Source of the DNA: an uncultured Lachnospiraceae bacterium
GTDB lineage: Bacteria; Bacillota; Clostridia; Lachnospirales; Lachnospiraceae
Length of the DNA stretch: 64,000 nucleotides
Direction of reading: 5' to 3'
Assembly: GCA_902476265.1 (NCBI GenBank)
Contig: CABSCP010000001.1
Coordinates: 124,001-188,000, forward strand
The stretch's first letter is position 1; every line of letters starts with the position of its first letter. Under the pieces are notes generated by a model. The model saw only the letters and a program-made list of their open reading frames with translations. It did no database searches and was not told where the DNA came from. Shown one piece after another: positions 16,107-24,546 of this stretch. The position numbers and the translations under genes are program-made.

Positions 16107-19091
16107 ATGATTAAAAATTTTTTGATTACTGATACAACCTCATTTTGGAAACAGGCGTTTGGCGAGGATTTATATCAGAAGCTTGTGACTGATCCACAGG
16201 AGAATTTTATCAATGTGGAGGAACCCTTTTCGAAAGAGACGGAGGGTTTTATAAAAGCATTTCTATCTTTTCGCATTGAGAACTTGCCGGTAGAGTACGA
16301 AGTCCTTCAGAAAGAACTGTTTGGGCCGTTTTATCAGTATCTGATAGCGGCCTTTTTGCGATGGAAAAAAATGGATGTGAGGGGAGAACTTTTGAGGAAT
16401 CCCCTGAAGACAACCATAAGGATACTTTTTGAAAGCGTGCGGGAAATACCGGTAAGAGTGTGCATGGAAGATATGCATGAGTGGAAAAATCAGGGGAAGC
16501 TGCGAGGGAAAAACACGAAGGAAGAGTATCGCAGCTATTGCGAAAACAGGCTGGGACAGTTGGCAGAATTAAAACAGCTGCTGGGGGAGTATCCGGAATT
16601 GCTGCATCTGATGGGTATGCGATTGCTGATGGCTTACAAAAACTGGACAGATTTTTTGTATCGTGTGAGGACAGACCAAAAAGAACTTGAAAGCAGTCTG
16701 TGCAGAGGTAAGAGCTTCCGATATATTGAGATGCTGGAGATGAACGGATCGGACAGTCATAAAGGCGGAAAGAAAGTGATCAAGCTCTGTACCGATAATG
16801 GGGTATCCATAATATATAAACCCCATGGACTGAAAAAGGAGGTAATTTATCAGAAATTATACGGCTGGTTTTGTGAAAAGCTTGATTTAGAAAAAAAGGC
16901 GGTTATTCTGATCGACAAGGGGGAATACGGCTGGGAGGAATGCCTGGTTTCAAAAGAGTGTGAAAAAGAAGAACAGGTTCAGCGTTATTATATCAGGATG
17001 GGGATTCATCTCTTTTTGTGTATGTTATTTGGCACCTCGGATATGCACCAGGAAAATGTGCTGGCAGTAGGGGAATATCCGGTCATTTTGGATTTGGAAA
17101 CCTTTCCCGGTATCAGGAAGGAAAAAAGCCTGAAAAACGCGGATGAGAAAATAGGTTCCTTTGTGGAAAAATCGGTTCTGCATACAGGAATTTTACCTGT
17201 CTTTGTGTGGAAAAATGAGAATGCAGCGGTTAATTTAGGCGCACTGAGCCGGTATCAGAGAGGAAGCACTTCAGTGCGGCTCCCGGTTCTGGAGAAGGCA
17301 GGAACTTCGGAAATGAAGTTTGTGTATCGGTATTTGCCTTTAAAAGAAGGAGAGAGTATGCCTGCCCTGAACCAGAAAAGGGTTGATCCGGGGCGATTTG
17401 TACAACAGCTATGCGCGGGATTTGAAAGGTCCTACCGCCTGTTTCTGGAGCAGGAAAGCACGGTTGAAACATTTCTGTGTTCACTTTGGGAGTGCCCGAC
17501 CCGTTTTTTAATTCGACACACTCAGCAGTACAGCATGTACCTGGCAAGTTCTCTGCATCCGAGATTCCTGAAACGATACGAGGACAGGCTATTGCTTCTT
17601 CAGATTCTGCAGAAAGAAAATGCGGATAGAACTTTGGTAGAACAGGAAATTTCAGAAATGCTGCTTCTGGATATCCCGCTTTTTGAATGGACATCCGGGG
17701 AATATTGTCCATATTTCAAAACATCTGCTTTGAACTGTTATGAAAGAAGAAAGCGGGAATTAGGAGAAGAAGATCTGAACAGACAGCTTGCATTGATCCG
17801 TCTGTCTTTGGAAATGGCAGACCCGGAAAATCTCCAGGATAAATATTTTTCAAAAAAAGAAGAGCCTTTCGATGCAAGACAATCAGAAGGAGTGATAACA
17901 GAAAAGAGCATAAGAACTGCTCTTTTAAAACTTATAAAGGAAACGGAAAATACGGCGGTACATTGGGAAGAGGATCTTGCATGGCCCTGTTTGCACATGG
18001 AGAAAAGTCGTGCCTGGAATATGGAGGCGGCAGGAATAGATCTTTATAGCGGAATCTGTGGAATTGCAGTTTTTTTGACAGAGATGAAAGTGCTGGGACT
18101 TTTACAAAAAAATGATGATATTTTGGAGCGATTGACTAAAAAGCTGTTTTCTTATACGGATGCGGGAGAAACAGAAGGAAAAAGTGGAACAGGTCTGTTT
18201 TGCGGAGAAGGATCCATAGCATATACTTATCTGCTGCTTTATCGAATGACGGGGAAAAAGATTTTTTGGAGATATTCACAAAAACAGCTAGAAATAATCG
18301 ATAAATTGAGCGATGCTGAGAAAGATGTGGATTTATTGTCGGGTAATGCAGGATACATCATTCTGTTGACGGAAATGTACCGGGAGTCAGGAAATGATAA
18401 TTTTTTACTCAGAGCCATATTTCTTGGCGATCTTTTATGGGAAAAGGCGGTGAGGCAGGAGACTGGGTATGGATGGGAACATCTCAATTCATCTGCGTTG
18501 TCCGGCATGGCCCATGGAAACAGCGGATTTATTGTTGCTTATGCTTCGCTTTTTGAGTTTACAAAAGAAGAAAAGTACGCCGGTATTATTCATGAACTGC
18601 TTTTGTATGAAAATTCCCTTTATTCTAATGTTGAAGGGAACTGGAGGGATATGAGGTTTCCTATGCAGAAAGTATATTCAAATGCATGGTGTCATGGTGC
18701 AGCAGGGATTTTACTGGCACGGTTGAGACTTTATTCTATGGAAGCGTGGCAGGATCCTGCTGTCTGTCAGGATATCGGGAATGCAGCACGCGTGCTGTTT
18801 GACCAGTCAGAAAGACGGGGCCTTTGTCTTTGCCATGGGATGGCCGGAAATGTATGGATTATGCGGCAATACTGTAAGTGTTTTGAAGTGGATGGAAGCC
18901 GGAAAACCATTATAAATAATATGACATCAAGTATTGTAGAGAACATTCTGAAATGGGAAACGATGTTGCCACAGGACCGGTATATGGCAGGGTTTATGAC
19001 AGGACTTTCGGGGGTCGGATGTGTCTTGGGAGAAATATATGCCGAAATGACGGGACAAGATTTGTTAAGAGGGCCAGAAAATAACAGATGA
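16107..19091 (+). CDS. lanM: Class II lanthipeptide synthetase LanM
   Basis: 994-residue bifunctional enzyme that dehydrates Ser/Thr and forms (methyl)lanthionine rings on the precursor. The N-terminal dehydratase domain (DUF4135, kinase-like, about 140-600) shows IYKPHG near residue 237, SDMHQENV near 312 and ILDLETF near 330. The C-terminal LanC-like cyclase domain has HGNSGF near 800 and the zinc ligands Cys862 (WCHGAAG) and Cys909-His910 (CHGMAGN). All key motifs are present and length is normal for LanM (900-1100). The start at 16107 is 32 bases after the precursor stop, with only a weak AAAAGAG site. Its final codons overlap the promoter-like element at 19081. Confidence 0.95.
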   Translation: MIKNFLITDTTSFWKQAFGEDLYQKLVTDPQENFINVEEPFSKETEGFIKAFLSFRIENLPVEYEVLQKELFGPFYQYLIAAFLRWKKMDVRGELLRNPLKTTIRILFESVREIPVRVCMEDMHEWKNQGKLRGKNTKEEYRSYCENRLGQLAELKQLLGEYPELLHLMGMRLLMAYKNWTDFLYRVRTDQKELESSLCRGKSFRYIEMLEMNGSDSHKGGKKVIKLCTDNGVSIIYKPHGLKKEVIYQKLYGWFCEKLDLEKKAVILIDKGEYGWEECLVSKECEKEEQVQRYYIRMGIHLFLCMLFGTSDMHQENVLAVGEYPVILDLETFPGIRKEKSLKNADEKIGSFVEKSVLHTGILPVFVWKNENAAVNLGALSRYQRGSTSVRLPVLEKAGTSEMKFVYRYLPLKEGESMPALNQKRVDPGRFVQQLCAGFERSYRLFLEQESTVETFLCSLWECPTRFLIRHTQQYSMYLASSLHPRFLKRYEDRLLLLQILQKENADRTLVEQEISEMLLLDIPLFEWTSGEYCPYFKTSALNCYERRKRELGEEDLNRQLALIRLSLEMADPENLQDKYFSKKEEPFDARQSEGVITEKSIRTALLKLIKETENTAVHWEEDLAWPCLHMEKSRAWNMEAAGIDLYSGICGIAVFLTEMKVLGLLQKNDDILERLTKKLFSYTDAGETEGKSGTGLFCGEGSIAYTYLLLYRMTGKKIFWRYSQKQLEIIDKLSDAEKDVDLLSGNAGYIILLTEMYRESGNDNFLLRAIFLGDLLWEKAVRQETGYGWEHLNSSALSGMAHGNSGFIVAYASLFEFTKEEKYAGIIHELLLYENSLYSNVEGNWRDMRFPMQKVYSNAWCHGAAGILLARLRLYSMEAWQDPAVCQDIGNAARVLFDQSERRGLCLCHGMAGNVWIMRQYCKCFEVDGSRKTIINNMTSSIVENILKWETMLPQDRYMAGFMTGLSGVGCVLGEIYAEMTGQDLLRGPENNR

Positions 19092-19130
19092 TGTCAAAAT
19101 TCACAGATGTTACTTTTTCTATGTTATAGT
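19081..19130 (+). promoter_or_regulatory. LytTR-type promoter copy 2
   Basis: ATAACAG (19081-19087), a 32-base gap and TATGTTA (19120-19126), with extended -10 TG-T-TATAGT (19122-19130). The upstream block coincides with the last codons and stop of lanM. It drives the secreted-protein gene at 19206. Confidence 0.6.
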
Positions 19131-19205
19131 TTAAACATACAAGTGATGTTAATCGTTGAAGCCGGCATCAACATTAAATAAAAAACATGGGAAAAGGAGA
19201 TTTAT

Positions 19206-19877
19206 ATGAGTAAAATAAGAAAAAGAATACTGTCAATGTTTACTGTTTTAACGCTTGTTATGGGATGTGGAATTGTATCAAGTGCAGCAGAACTGCCAAT
19301 TGTTAAGTTTTCGAGTGTTCCTTCGGCAGAAACGGTTCAAAAAATGAGAAAGTCTTATAAGGCGCCTCTTCCTGTTGAAGACAGCGGAGTTACGAGGGGA
19401 ATTACACCAGATGGATATCAGAGAGTATATGGTTCCGTAGTAATTGAAACAAAGGATAACAATGATACCTATGGTTTTTTAGGGGAAGTTAGCACATATA
19501 ATCAAACTCCTAGCAATGCTACATTACATTATAGTCAAGATAGTTCGGTTACTATTAAATGGGATGTATCAGGAAATATAGAAGGAAGCGCCGAAATTTC
19601 TGTTCCTTTTTTGAGTAAGGTAGAAGCAACGGTAGGGGCAGGGGTATCACGTTCGCAAACGGTTTCAAAAGGTGCATCTCTGGGAACTGAGATTACTGTC
19701 AGTCCTTATAAACATGCAAAAATTACCGCATATCAAAAAGCAGTATATGTAACAGGGTATATAAACTATAACGATTATAGTCCCAGCGGAGGGGCACCCG
19801 TACGATCAGGGAGAGAAACGGTAAGTGGCAGTGTGCTTAAAAGTAATGCATATCATTTTGATTCCAAACAGTGGTAA
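19206..19877 (+). CDS. Secreted beta-rich protein of unknown function
   Basis: 223 residues with a clear Sec signal peptide (MSKIRKRIL, a hydrophobic stretch, then SSAAE near residue 28); VMGC also makes a weak lipobox possible. The mature protein is rich in Ser, Thr, Val and Gly. Residues about 110-180 alternate polar and hydrophobic residues (SVTIKWDVSGNIEGSAEISV, VEATVGAGVSRSQTVSKG), a pattern seen in amphipathic beta-hairpins of aerolysin/ETX-MTX2-like proteins. That is suggestive, not proof. AAAAGGAG precedes the start. The gene follows lanM behind its own promoter copy. A toxin, immunity or cell-surface role is possible; I do not recognise the family. Confidence 0.75.
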   Translation: MSKIRKRILSMFTVLTLVMGCGIVSSAAELPIVKFSSVPSAETVQKMRKSYKAPLPVEDSGVTRGITPDGYQRVYGSVVIETKDNNDTYGFLGEVSTYNQTPSNATLHYSQDSSVTIKWDVSGNIEGSAEISVPFLSKVEATVGAGVSRSQTVSKGASLGTEITVSPYKHAKITAYQKAVYVTGYINYNDYSPSGGAPVRSGRETVSGSVLKSNAYHFDSKQW

Positions 19878-19937
19878 TATGTATCAAGGAAACAGGAAAG
19901 ACCGGCGGGCCTTTCCTGTTTAACTATCGGAGGGAAG

Positions 19938-20489
19938 ATGAAAAAGAGAATAGGATATTATTTAGCAGCATCTATAATATGCATTTTTGCAGTAGTATTG
20001 GTTATTGATAGAAGAGACTTGGGTGAATCAGTGGACTGTACCTATAATCTTTCAGAATTAGATAAGATTGTAGATAAAATAAAGGATGAAGAATTCGAAA
20101 TGGGTAAACTTTGTGATCAAGATTTTGACAAAGTTAACAAAATAATAAGTATTGTAAAAGGACAATCTTTGGCAGGACGAAAAATGCTCATAGATGACGA
20201 TGGAAACAATACACAAAGAATATTACAGTATAAATTACAAGATGGTTCTCTATGTACAATATTGATTGGTGCTATAAAAAGTAGAGAAGGATTTGCAGAG
20301 AATGATTTAATTTGTTCATACGTAGATGGCCTTATATATGAAACAGAGGATGAATATGTGCAATCTGCAGTTCTTTTATATAATGGCTGTTTGATAAATT
20401 TGATTGTAAACCATAAAGGGGATAAAATTGACCGGGTGACAGCAGCAAAATTTAAAGAAGAGGTAATGCATTTGTTTTTGCGAGCATGA
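19938..20489 (+). CDS. Membrane-anchored hypothetical protein
   Basis: 183 residues: one N-terminal hydrophobic segment (IGYYLAASIICIFAVVLVI) used as anchor or uncleaved signal, then a soluble extracytoplasmic domain of mixed alpha/beta character. Not recognised. CGGAGGGAAG precedes ATG 19938. It lies 60 bases after the secreted-protein gene and very probably shares its transcript. Bacteriocin-associated proteins of this size with one helix are often immunity factors, so that role is possible here, without direct evidence. Confidence 0.65.
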   Translation: MKKRIGYYLAASIICIFAVVLVIDRRDLGESVDCTYNLSELDKIVDKIKDEEFEMGKLCDQDFDKVNKIISIVKGQSLAGRKMLIDDDGNNTQRILQYKLQDGSLCTILIGAIKSREGFAENDLICSYVDGLIYETEDEYVQSAVLLYNGCLINLIVNHKGDKIDRVTAAKFKEEVMHLFLRA

Positions 20490-20530
20490 AGTTTTAGCAA
20501 TGCAATGAAATATATCAAGAAGGACAAAAA

Positions 20531-20580
20531 ATAACAGATCATGCCATAATTTACTTTTTTGCGTAAAAATATGCTATCCT
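20531..20580 (+). promoter_or_regulatory. LytTR-type promoter copy 3
   Basis: ATAACAG (20531-20537), a 32-base gap and TATGCTA (20570-20576), with extended -10 TG-C-TATCCT (20572-20580). The first 24 bases match copy 2 at about 20 positions. It runs straight into the truncated gene. Confidence 0.5.
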
Positions 20581-20901
20581 GTAACTGCCCTGAAACCGCA
20601 GGAATATGACGTTCATAACAACTATGCGGTGAAGGCGGACAGCGAACAGACTGCATATATTACACCTACTTCTGTGAGCGGAAGCTACCGGATTTGGGCG
20701 GCCGTATATAATAAGGCTAAAACAACGCAGTTTTCTGTAGATGTCGGAATTACGCAGGCTTCAAAAAATGTGAGATTGAAATCCGGATATATGGCAGATC
20801 ACCGTGGTGTTGCGGGGACTACATATGCGTTGGTGGGCGGTGACAGCGAATGGGAAGTAACTACGTCTAACTTTGAGGTTAAGGGAAGATGGACGCCGTA
20901 A
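20581..20901 (+). pseudogene. 5'-truncated fragment of a secreted-type protein gene
   Basis: The frame reads LKPQEYDVHNNYAVK onward for about 100 residues to a stop at 20901 and looks like the C-terminal domain of a larger extracytoplasmic protein (SGYMADHRGVAGTTYALVGG is its most distinctive part). No ATG lies in frame. A GTG at 20629 has no ribosome site. Sequence upstream of about 20580 is the third promoter copy rather than coding. The most economical reading is a deletion that fused a promoter to the 3' part of a gene. Translation from GTG 20629 (90 residues) cannot be excluded. Confidence 0.5.
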
Positions 20902-20973
20902 TGTATAGACCTGAATAGAAGTTGTACTAGCATTGGGGGAAGTTTGCAGGGCACTCCAAGTCAGAAAATTCTG

Positions 20974-21014
20974 TGCAGAGGGTGAACCAGATTGCCCTCT
21001 GCATAACGTTTTTT
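20974..21014 (+). terminator. Terminator after the truncated gene
   Basis: GCAGAGGG (20975-20982) pairs exactly with CCCTCTGC (20995-21002) across a 12-base loop, followed closely by six T at 21009-21014. Confidence 0.7.
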
Positions 21015-21029
21015 AATGATGATGGGAGA

Positions 21030-22214
21030 ATGAAGAGTAGTATGAGAAAAAAAAGAAATGCACATAAAAAAAGAGACATTTTTTTTACGGCATTTTTATT
21101 AATGGCAATTCTGATTTGTATGGGATGGGCGGCAACAGGAAATTCGTTTGGCAGCAGAAAAAATCAGGGAGAGATTTCAGAAGCTGCTGAAAATATAAAT
21201 AATAATAATTTAAAAGAAAACCAGAAAATGATATCCAAACCTATGGAAATTCCAAAAAGCTATAAGGAAGAATTGGATGATCAGAATAAAATAGATGCGG
21301 TAATCAGCATTCCGGAAAATATCAGGGAAAAAGGGTTTCGCCAGGCATGGGGACAGAAAAGTTTCCCGGACAGGGAAACAATGCTGCAGTTATTTGGGGA
21401 GTATGATTTGTATGAAGGAGAAGAGTATAAAAATGTAGAGCAGTACAGAGGGGCAGATAATATGTATCTGTATTATCCGCGGATTGAGGAGGAAGGGTTT
21501 AGTGCGATCACTGATTTTGCCATGTTGGTGAGGAGCGCATTCCGAAACCAGGTGGGGGTTCCCAATTTTAACAGAGATAAATATGTAAAAGAGGGAAATC
21601 TGGGGAATTTTACGCTGGAAGAATGCAGAGAAATCCTGAAAGAATTAAGCCGGGATATCGGCATGGGAGATTCGGTCAGCATGACATGTTATGCGTTGGA
21701 TTATCAAACCATGTCAGAAGAGGCAATGCTGTTGGACATGGATGGAAATATCACAAAACCGGATCACCGCTGGAGTGATTCTGATAATTGTTTTTACTGT
21801 GAAATTTCTCAGTTGTGTAATGGGATACCGGTGATCAGCGCATCTGATGTTATGGGGGCGGCAGATATCATCGAATGTGGAGAAGTGGACTGTATCATAA
21901 AGAAGGATAGAATTGCAGATTTAAGTTTTAGTAATATTTATTCGATTTCTTACTCCGAAAATTATGAAGAACTGCTATCCTTTGATGAAATCCTGCAAAG
22001 ATACCGGGATATGCTGGAGAGCAGGGAAATGGTCTATCAGACTTGTATTACAGATATTACCATGCGTGTTTTGCCGACAGCGGATGGTGGAGACAGATAT
22101 AAAATGCACCCGGTCTGGGTCTTTTATGGTCATGATTCGACGGAAGTTGAGGGGGAACTGATGGAAGGGCCTTATGCAGTTTTTTTTGATGGGGTGACAG
22201 GTGATATTCTTTGA
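21030..22214 (+). CDS. Membrane-anchored extracytoplasmic protein, first gene of ABC transporter operon
   Basis: 394 residues. A basic N-terminus and one hydrophobic segment (DIFFTAFLLMAILICMGWAA) are followed by an Asn/Lys-rich linker and a large soluble domain outside the cell ending FFDGVTGDIL, reminiscent of PepSY-like or YycH-like modules. The family is not recognised. The open frame extends upstream to 20973 but that part forms the terminator hairpin, so a start at 21030 (or 21042) is chosen; ribosome sites are weak. Its stop overlaps the TTG start of the permease gene (TTGA), so it belongs with the ABC transporter, perhaps as a sensor or accessory subunit. Confidence 0.75.
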   Translation: MKSSMRKKRNAHKKRDIFFTAFLLMAILICMGWAATGNSFGSRKNQGEISEAAENINNNNLKENQKMISKPMEIPKSYKEELDDQNKIDAVISIPENIREKGFRQAWGQKSFPDRETMLQLFGEYDLYEGEEYKNVEQYRGADNMYLYYPRIEEEGFSAITDFAMLVRSAFRNQVGVPNFNRDKYVKEGNLGNFTLEECREILKELSRDIGMGDSVSMTCYALDYQTMSEEAMLLDMDGNITKPDHRWSDSDNCFYCEISQLCNGIPVISASDVMGAADIIECGEVDCIIKKDRIADLSFSNIYSISYSENYEELLSFDEILQRYRDMLESREMVYQTCITDITMRVLPTADGGDRYKMHPVWVFYGHDSTEVEGELMEGPYAVFFDGVTGDIL

Positions 22215-23023
22215 AAAGTACAGAAAACATGAAAATATTGGGGAGAGTTATTGGAGTTGATTTAAAAAGAGCTTTTATTTCAGGCAGATTTCTGATCAGT
22301 ATTTTGATGGGAATAGGAGTTTGCTATTTTACACTTCTTTTTTGCGGCTTTTATCAGGTAGATGTATATTATGCGTGGGTAAAACTTCATGATAAAAGTC
22401 AATCCATGCTGGCCTATCTGGTGGGGGGATTACCTTATGCGCTTTGTTTTTATGAAGATTTTTCCCATGGTAATATAAAGAATGCGGCAGGAAGGATTGA
22501 TTTAAAGAAATATACATTGTCAAAGACAATAGCGGCATTACTCGCTGCAACAGGTTCTTTTGTGCTCGCTAAATTAGCCTTTGTATTCTTCTTTTCGCTT
22601 CAATATCCGATGAGAAGTTCGATATATGACAGTATACAAATGACAGGAGCTGATTATTTTTTATATTTTCAATTTTTAGAAAAAGGATATGATATTCTTT
22701 ATTACTTTGTTGTTTCCCTGCACAGGGGGCTTTATTGCGCGGTTTTGTGTCAGCTTGTTATGATGGTTTCCCTGCTGATACCCAATAAAGCGGTTATTTT
22801 CAGCCTGCCGATGACAGTATTTTATGTTTTCAACTTTTATATTGCCAATAAGGCAGGGCAAAACGGACCTTTCAATATTACACATATTTTTAACGGGGAT
22901 ATTAAACTATGGCCGCAGGACTGGATGGGATTTCTGTATGCATTTTTAACGGCAATGTTTTTCTTCTGGATGATTTATCATATGACAGTTTGGACTCTGC
23001 AAAGGAAAATTTATGAGGTATAG
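22211..23023 (+). CDS. ABC transporter permease (LanE/LanG-like immunity type)
   Basis: 270-residue membrane protein with about six hydrophobic segments and no ATP-binding motifs. TTG start at 22211, about nine bases after AGGTGA and overlapping the upstream stop; an ATG at 22229 is the alternative. The next permease gene begins inside its 3' end (23013). Two permeases plus one ATPase without a substrate-binding protein is the layout of lantibiotic self-protection (LanFEG) and bacitracin-type (Bcr) exporters. The island context favours self-immunity to a RiPP product, which is inference. Confidence 0.8.
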   Translation: MKSTENMKILGRVIGVDLKRAFISGRFLISILMGIGVCYFTLLFCGFYQVDVYYAWVKLHDKSQSMLAYLVGGLPYALCFYEDFSHGNIKNAAGRIDLKKYTLSKTIAALLAATGSFVLAKLAFVFFFSLQYPMRSSIYDSIQMTGADYFLYFQFLEKGYDILYYFVVSLHRGLYCAVLCQLVMMVSLLIPNKAVIFSLPMTVFYVFNFYIANKAGQNGPFNITHIFNGDIKLWPQDWMGFLYAFLTAMFFFWMIYHMTVWTLQRKIYEV

Positions 23024-23852
23024 AGGGATCTTTTATAAGCATCTTTTAAAAAAACATATTTTCTCATGGAGGATGCTGGCCGTTATGCTGATAACGGTTC
23101 TCACGATGGAAACCTTCCTGGAGCCTGTAAGGGCATATAGCAGACATATGGGGCTGACAATGTCTCAATGGGGATTTCCTCTTATTTGGGGAAATAAATA
23201 TGTTGGATTGTGTTTTTTACTGATCTTTATATTCGCTGTTGCCGTATTACCGGAAAATACGAATAGAGATCAATATGTCATTGGACGGATCGGAATTGAA
23301 AACTGGCTGAAAGGACAGTTTTTATGGCTGATAACATTTGCAATTCTTTATTCATTTTTTCTTGCGATTATACAGAATATTTTATTAATAGGAGTGCTGA
23401 AACCGGAAAAGAAATGGGGGAAAGGGTGGGGGACGCTTGTGAGTACTGATGTGTGCAGTCATTTCGGAATTCAGCTAAATATTCCCTCTGTCATGTTGAA
23501 TAATGAGAGTCCGGGGAAAGCGTTACTGTGGGAAATCGTTATTTTAGCACTACTGTTGATCATGATAGGGAGTCTGATAATCTGGTTGAATCTGCATTCA
23601 AGGGTATTGGGGATATTGGTTCCAAGCGCATTGATTTTTTGGAGTATTGCAATATCACGTTTTCCGGATAAAATGTATTGTTTCTCTCCGGTAAACTGGA
23701 TACAGCTGAACAAGCACTGTCAGCTGATGGCGGCTGATTATCCGGGAAAACCTTATATAGTTTGTATGCTGATCCTACTGACAGTTTTCTTTTTTATGAT
23801 GGCTAAGCTGAGAATCGCATCAATTGATCTTTCTAAGCTGGATGACAGATGA
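23013..23852 (+). CDS. ABC transporter permease, second subunit
   Basis: 279-residue membrane protein with about six hydrophobic segments and a roughly 90-residue external loop (about 35-60 and 125-175 are soluble). It starts at ATG 23013 inside the end of the preceding permease gene and is followed 33 bases later by the ATPase gene. It resembles the large, divergent permeases of lantibiotic immunity transporters in layout but not in any diagnostic motif I can name. Confidence 0.78.
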   Translation: MRYRGIFYKHLLKKHIFSWRMLAVMLITVLTMETFLEPVRAYSRHMGLTMSQWGFPLIWGNKYVGLCFLLIFIFAVAVLPENTNRDQYVIGRIGIENWLKGQFLWLITFAILYSFFLAIIQNILLIGVLKPEKKWGKGWGTLVSTDVCSHFGIQLNIPSVMLNNESPGKALLWEIVILALLLIMIGSLIIWLNLHSRVLGILVPSALIFWSIAISRFPDKMYCFSPVNWIQLNKHCQLMAADYPGKPYIVCMLILLTVFFFMMAKLRIASIDLSKLDDR

Positions 23853-23885
23853 TTCAGGCAGCATATGGGAATAAAGGGAGGAAAA

Positions 23886-24533
23886 ATGGAGCAGGGTTGT
23901 TTGCTGGAAGTAAAAAATGTGAGTAAGAAGTTTGGGGATGTATATGTGCTCAGACAGATATCATTTTTGGCACATGAGGGAATGATTATCGGATTTACCG
24001 GACATAATGGGTCCGGGAAAACGGTGCTTTTTAAATGTATTTGCGGATTTATGGCTGTTTCTGACGGAGAAATAACCATTGACGGAAAAACGGTGGGAAC
24101 CGGAGGAAATATGCCTCATAACATCGCTTTTACGATTGAAGAACCGGCATTTTTAGAAGAATATACCGGCAAAAAGAATTTGGAGTTTCTTTATAGGCTG
24201 AGACATAATAAGAATTCAGAGTGGATCAGCGAAGTGATGAAAAAGGTTCGACTTGATCCGGAAAGTAAAAAGAAAGCGGGAAAGTATTCTCTTGGGATGA
24301 AGCAAAGACTTGCGATTGCGCAGGTACTGATGGAGGATCAGCCCATTTTAATCTTTGATGAACCCATGAATGGCCTGGATCGACAGGGCGTTGCGGAAAT
24401 CAGAGAACTGATTTTGGAAGAAAAAAGAAAAGGGAAACTGATACTGCTTGCCAGCCATAACAGCAAAGATATTGATTATTTGTGCGACAAAGTATATGAG
24501 CTGGAAAACGGAATGATGGTGGATCATAAATGA
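23886..24533 (+). CDS. ABC transporter ATPase (LanF/BcrA-like)
   Basis: 215-residue ATPase: Walker A GHNGSGKT (about 39-46), signature YSLGMKQRLAIA, Walker B ILIFDEPMNGLD, switch His in LLASHN. The single short domain and the LGMKQR signature are typical of BcrA/LanF-type drug or bacteriocin exporters. GGGAGG four bases before ATG 23886 fixes the start over the ATG at 23865. It completes the transporter operon with the two permeases. The radical SAM gene starts 13 bases later, so this transporter and the CXXX system probably share a transcript. Confidence 0.92.
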   Translation: MEQGCLLEVKNVSKKFGDVYVLRQISFLAHEGMIIGFTGHNGSGKTVLFKCICGFMAVSDGEITIDGKTVGTGGNMPHNIAFTIEEPAFLEEYTGKKNLEFLYRLRHNKNSEWISEVMKKVRLDPESKKKAGKYSLGMKQRLAIAQVLMEDQPILIFDEPMNGLDRQGVAEIRELILEEKRKGKLILLASHNSKDIDYLCDKVYELENGMMVDHK

Positions 24534-24546
24534 GGGGGATAAAGGT

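Noticed and set aside
19206..19877. Assignment as a lactococcin 972-type bacteriocin or a pore-forming toxin
   Set aside because: No lactococcin 972 motifs; the pore-former resemblance is only a residue-alternation pattern, so it is kept as a hypothesis and not as a call.
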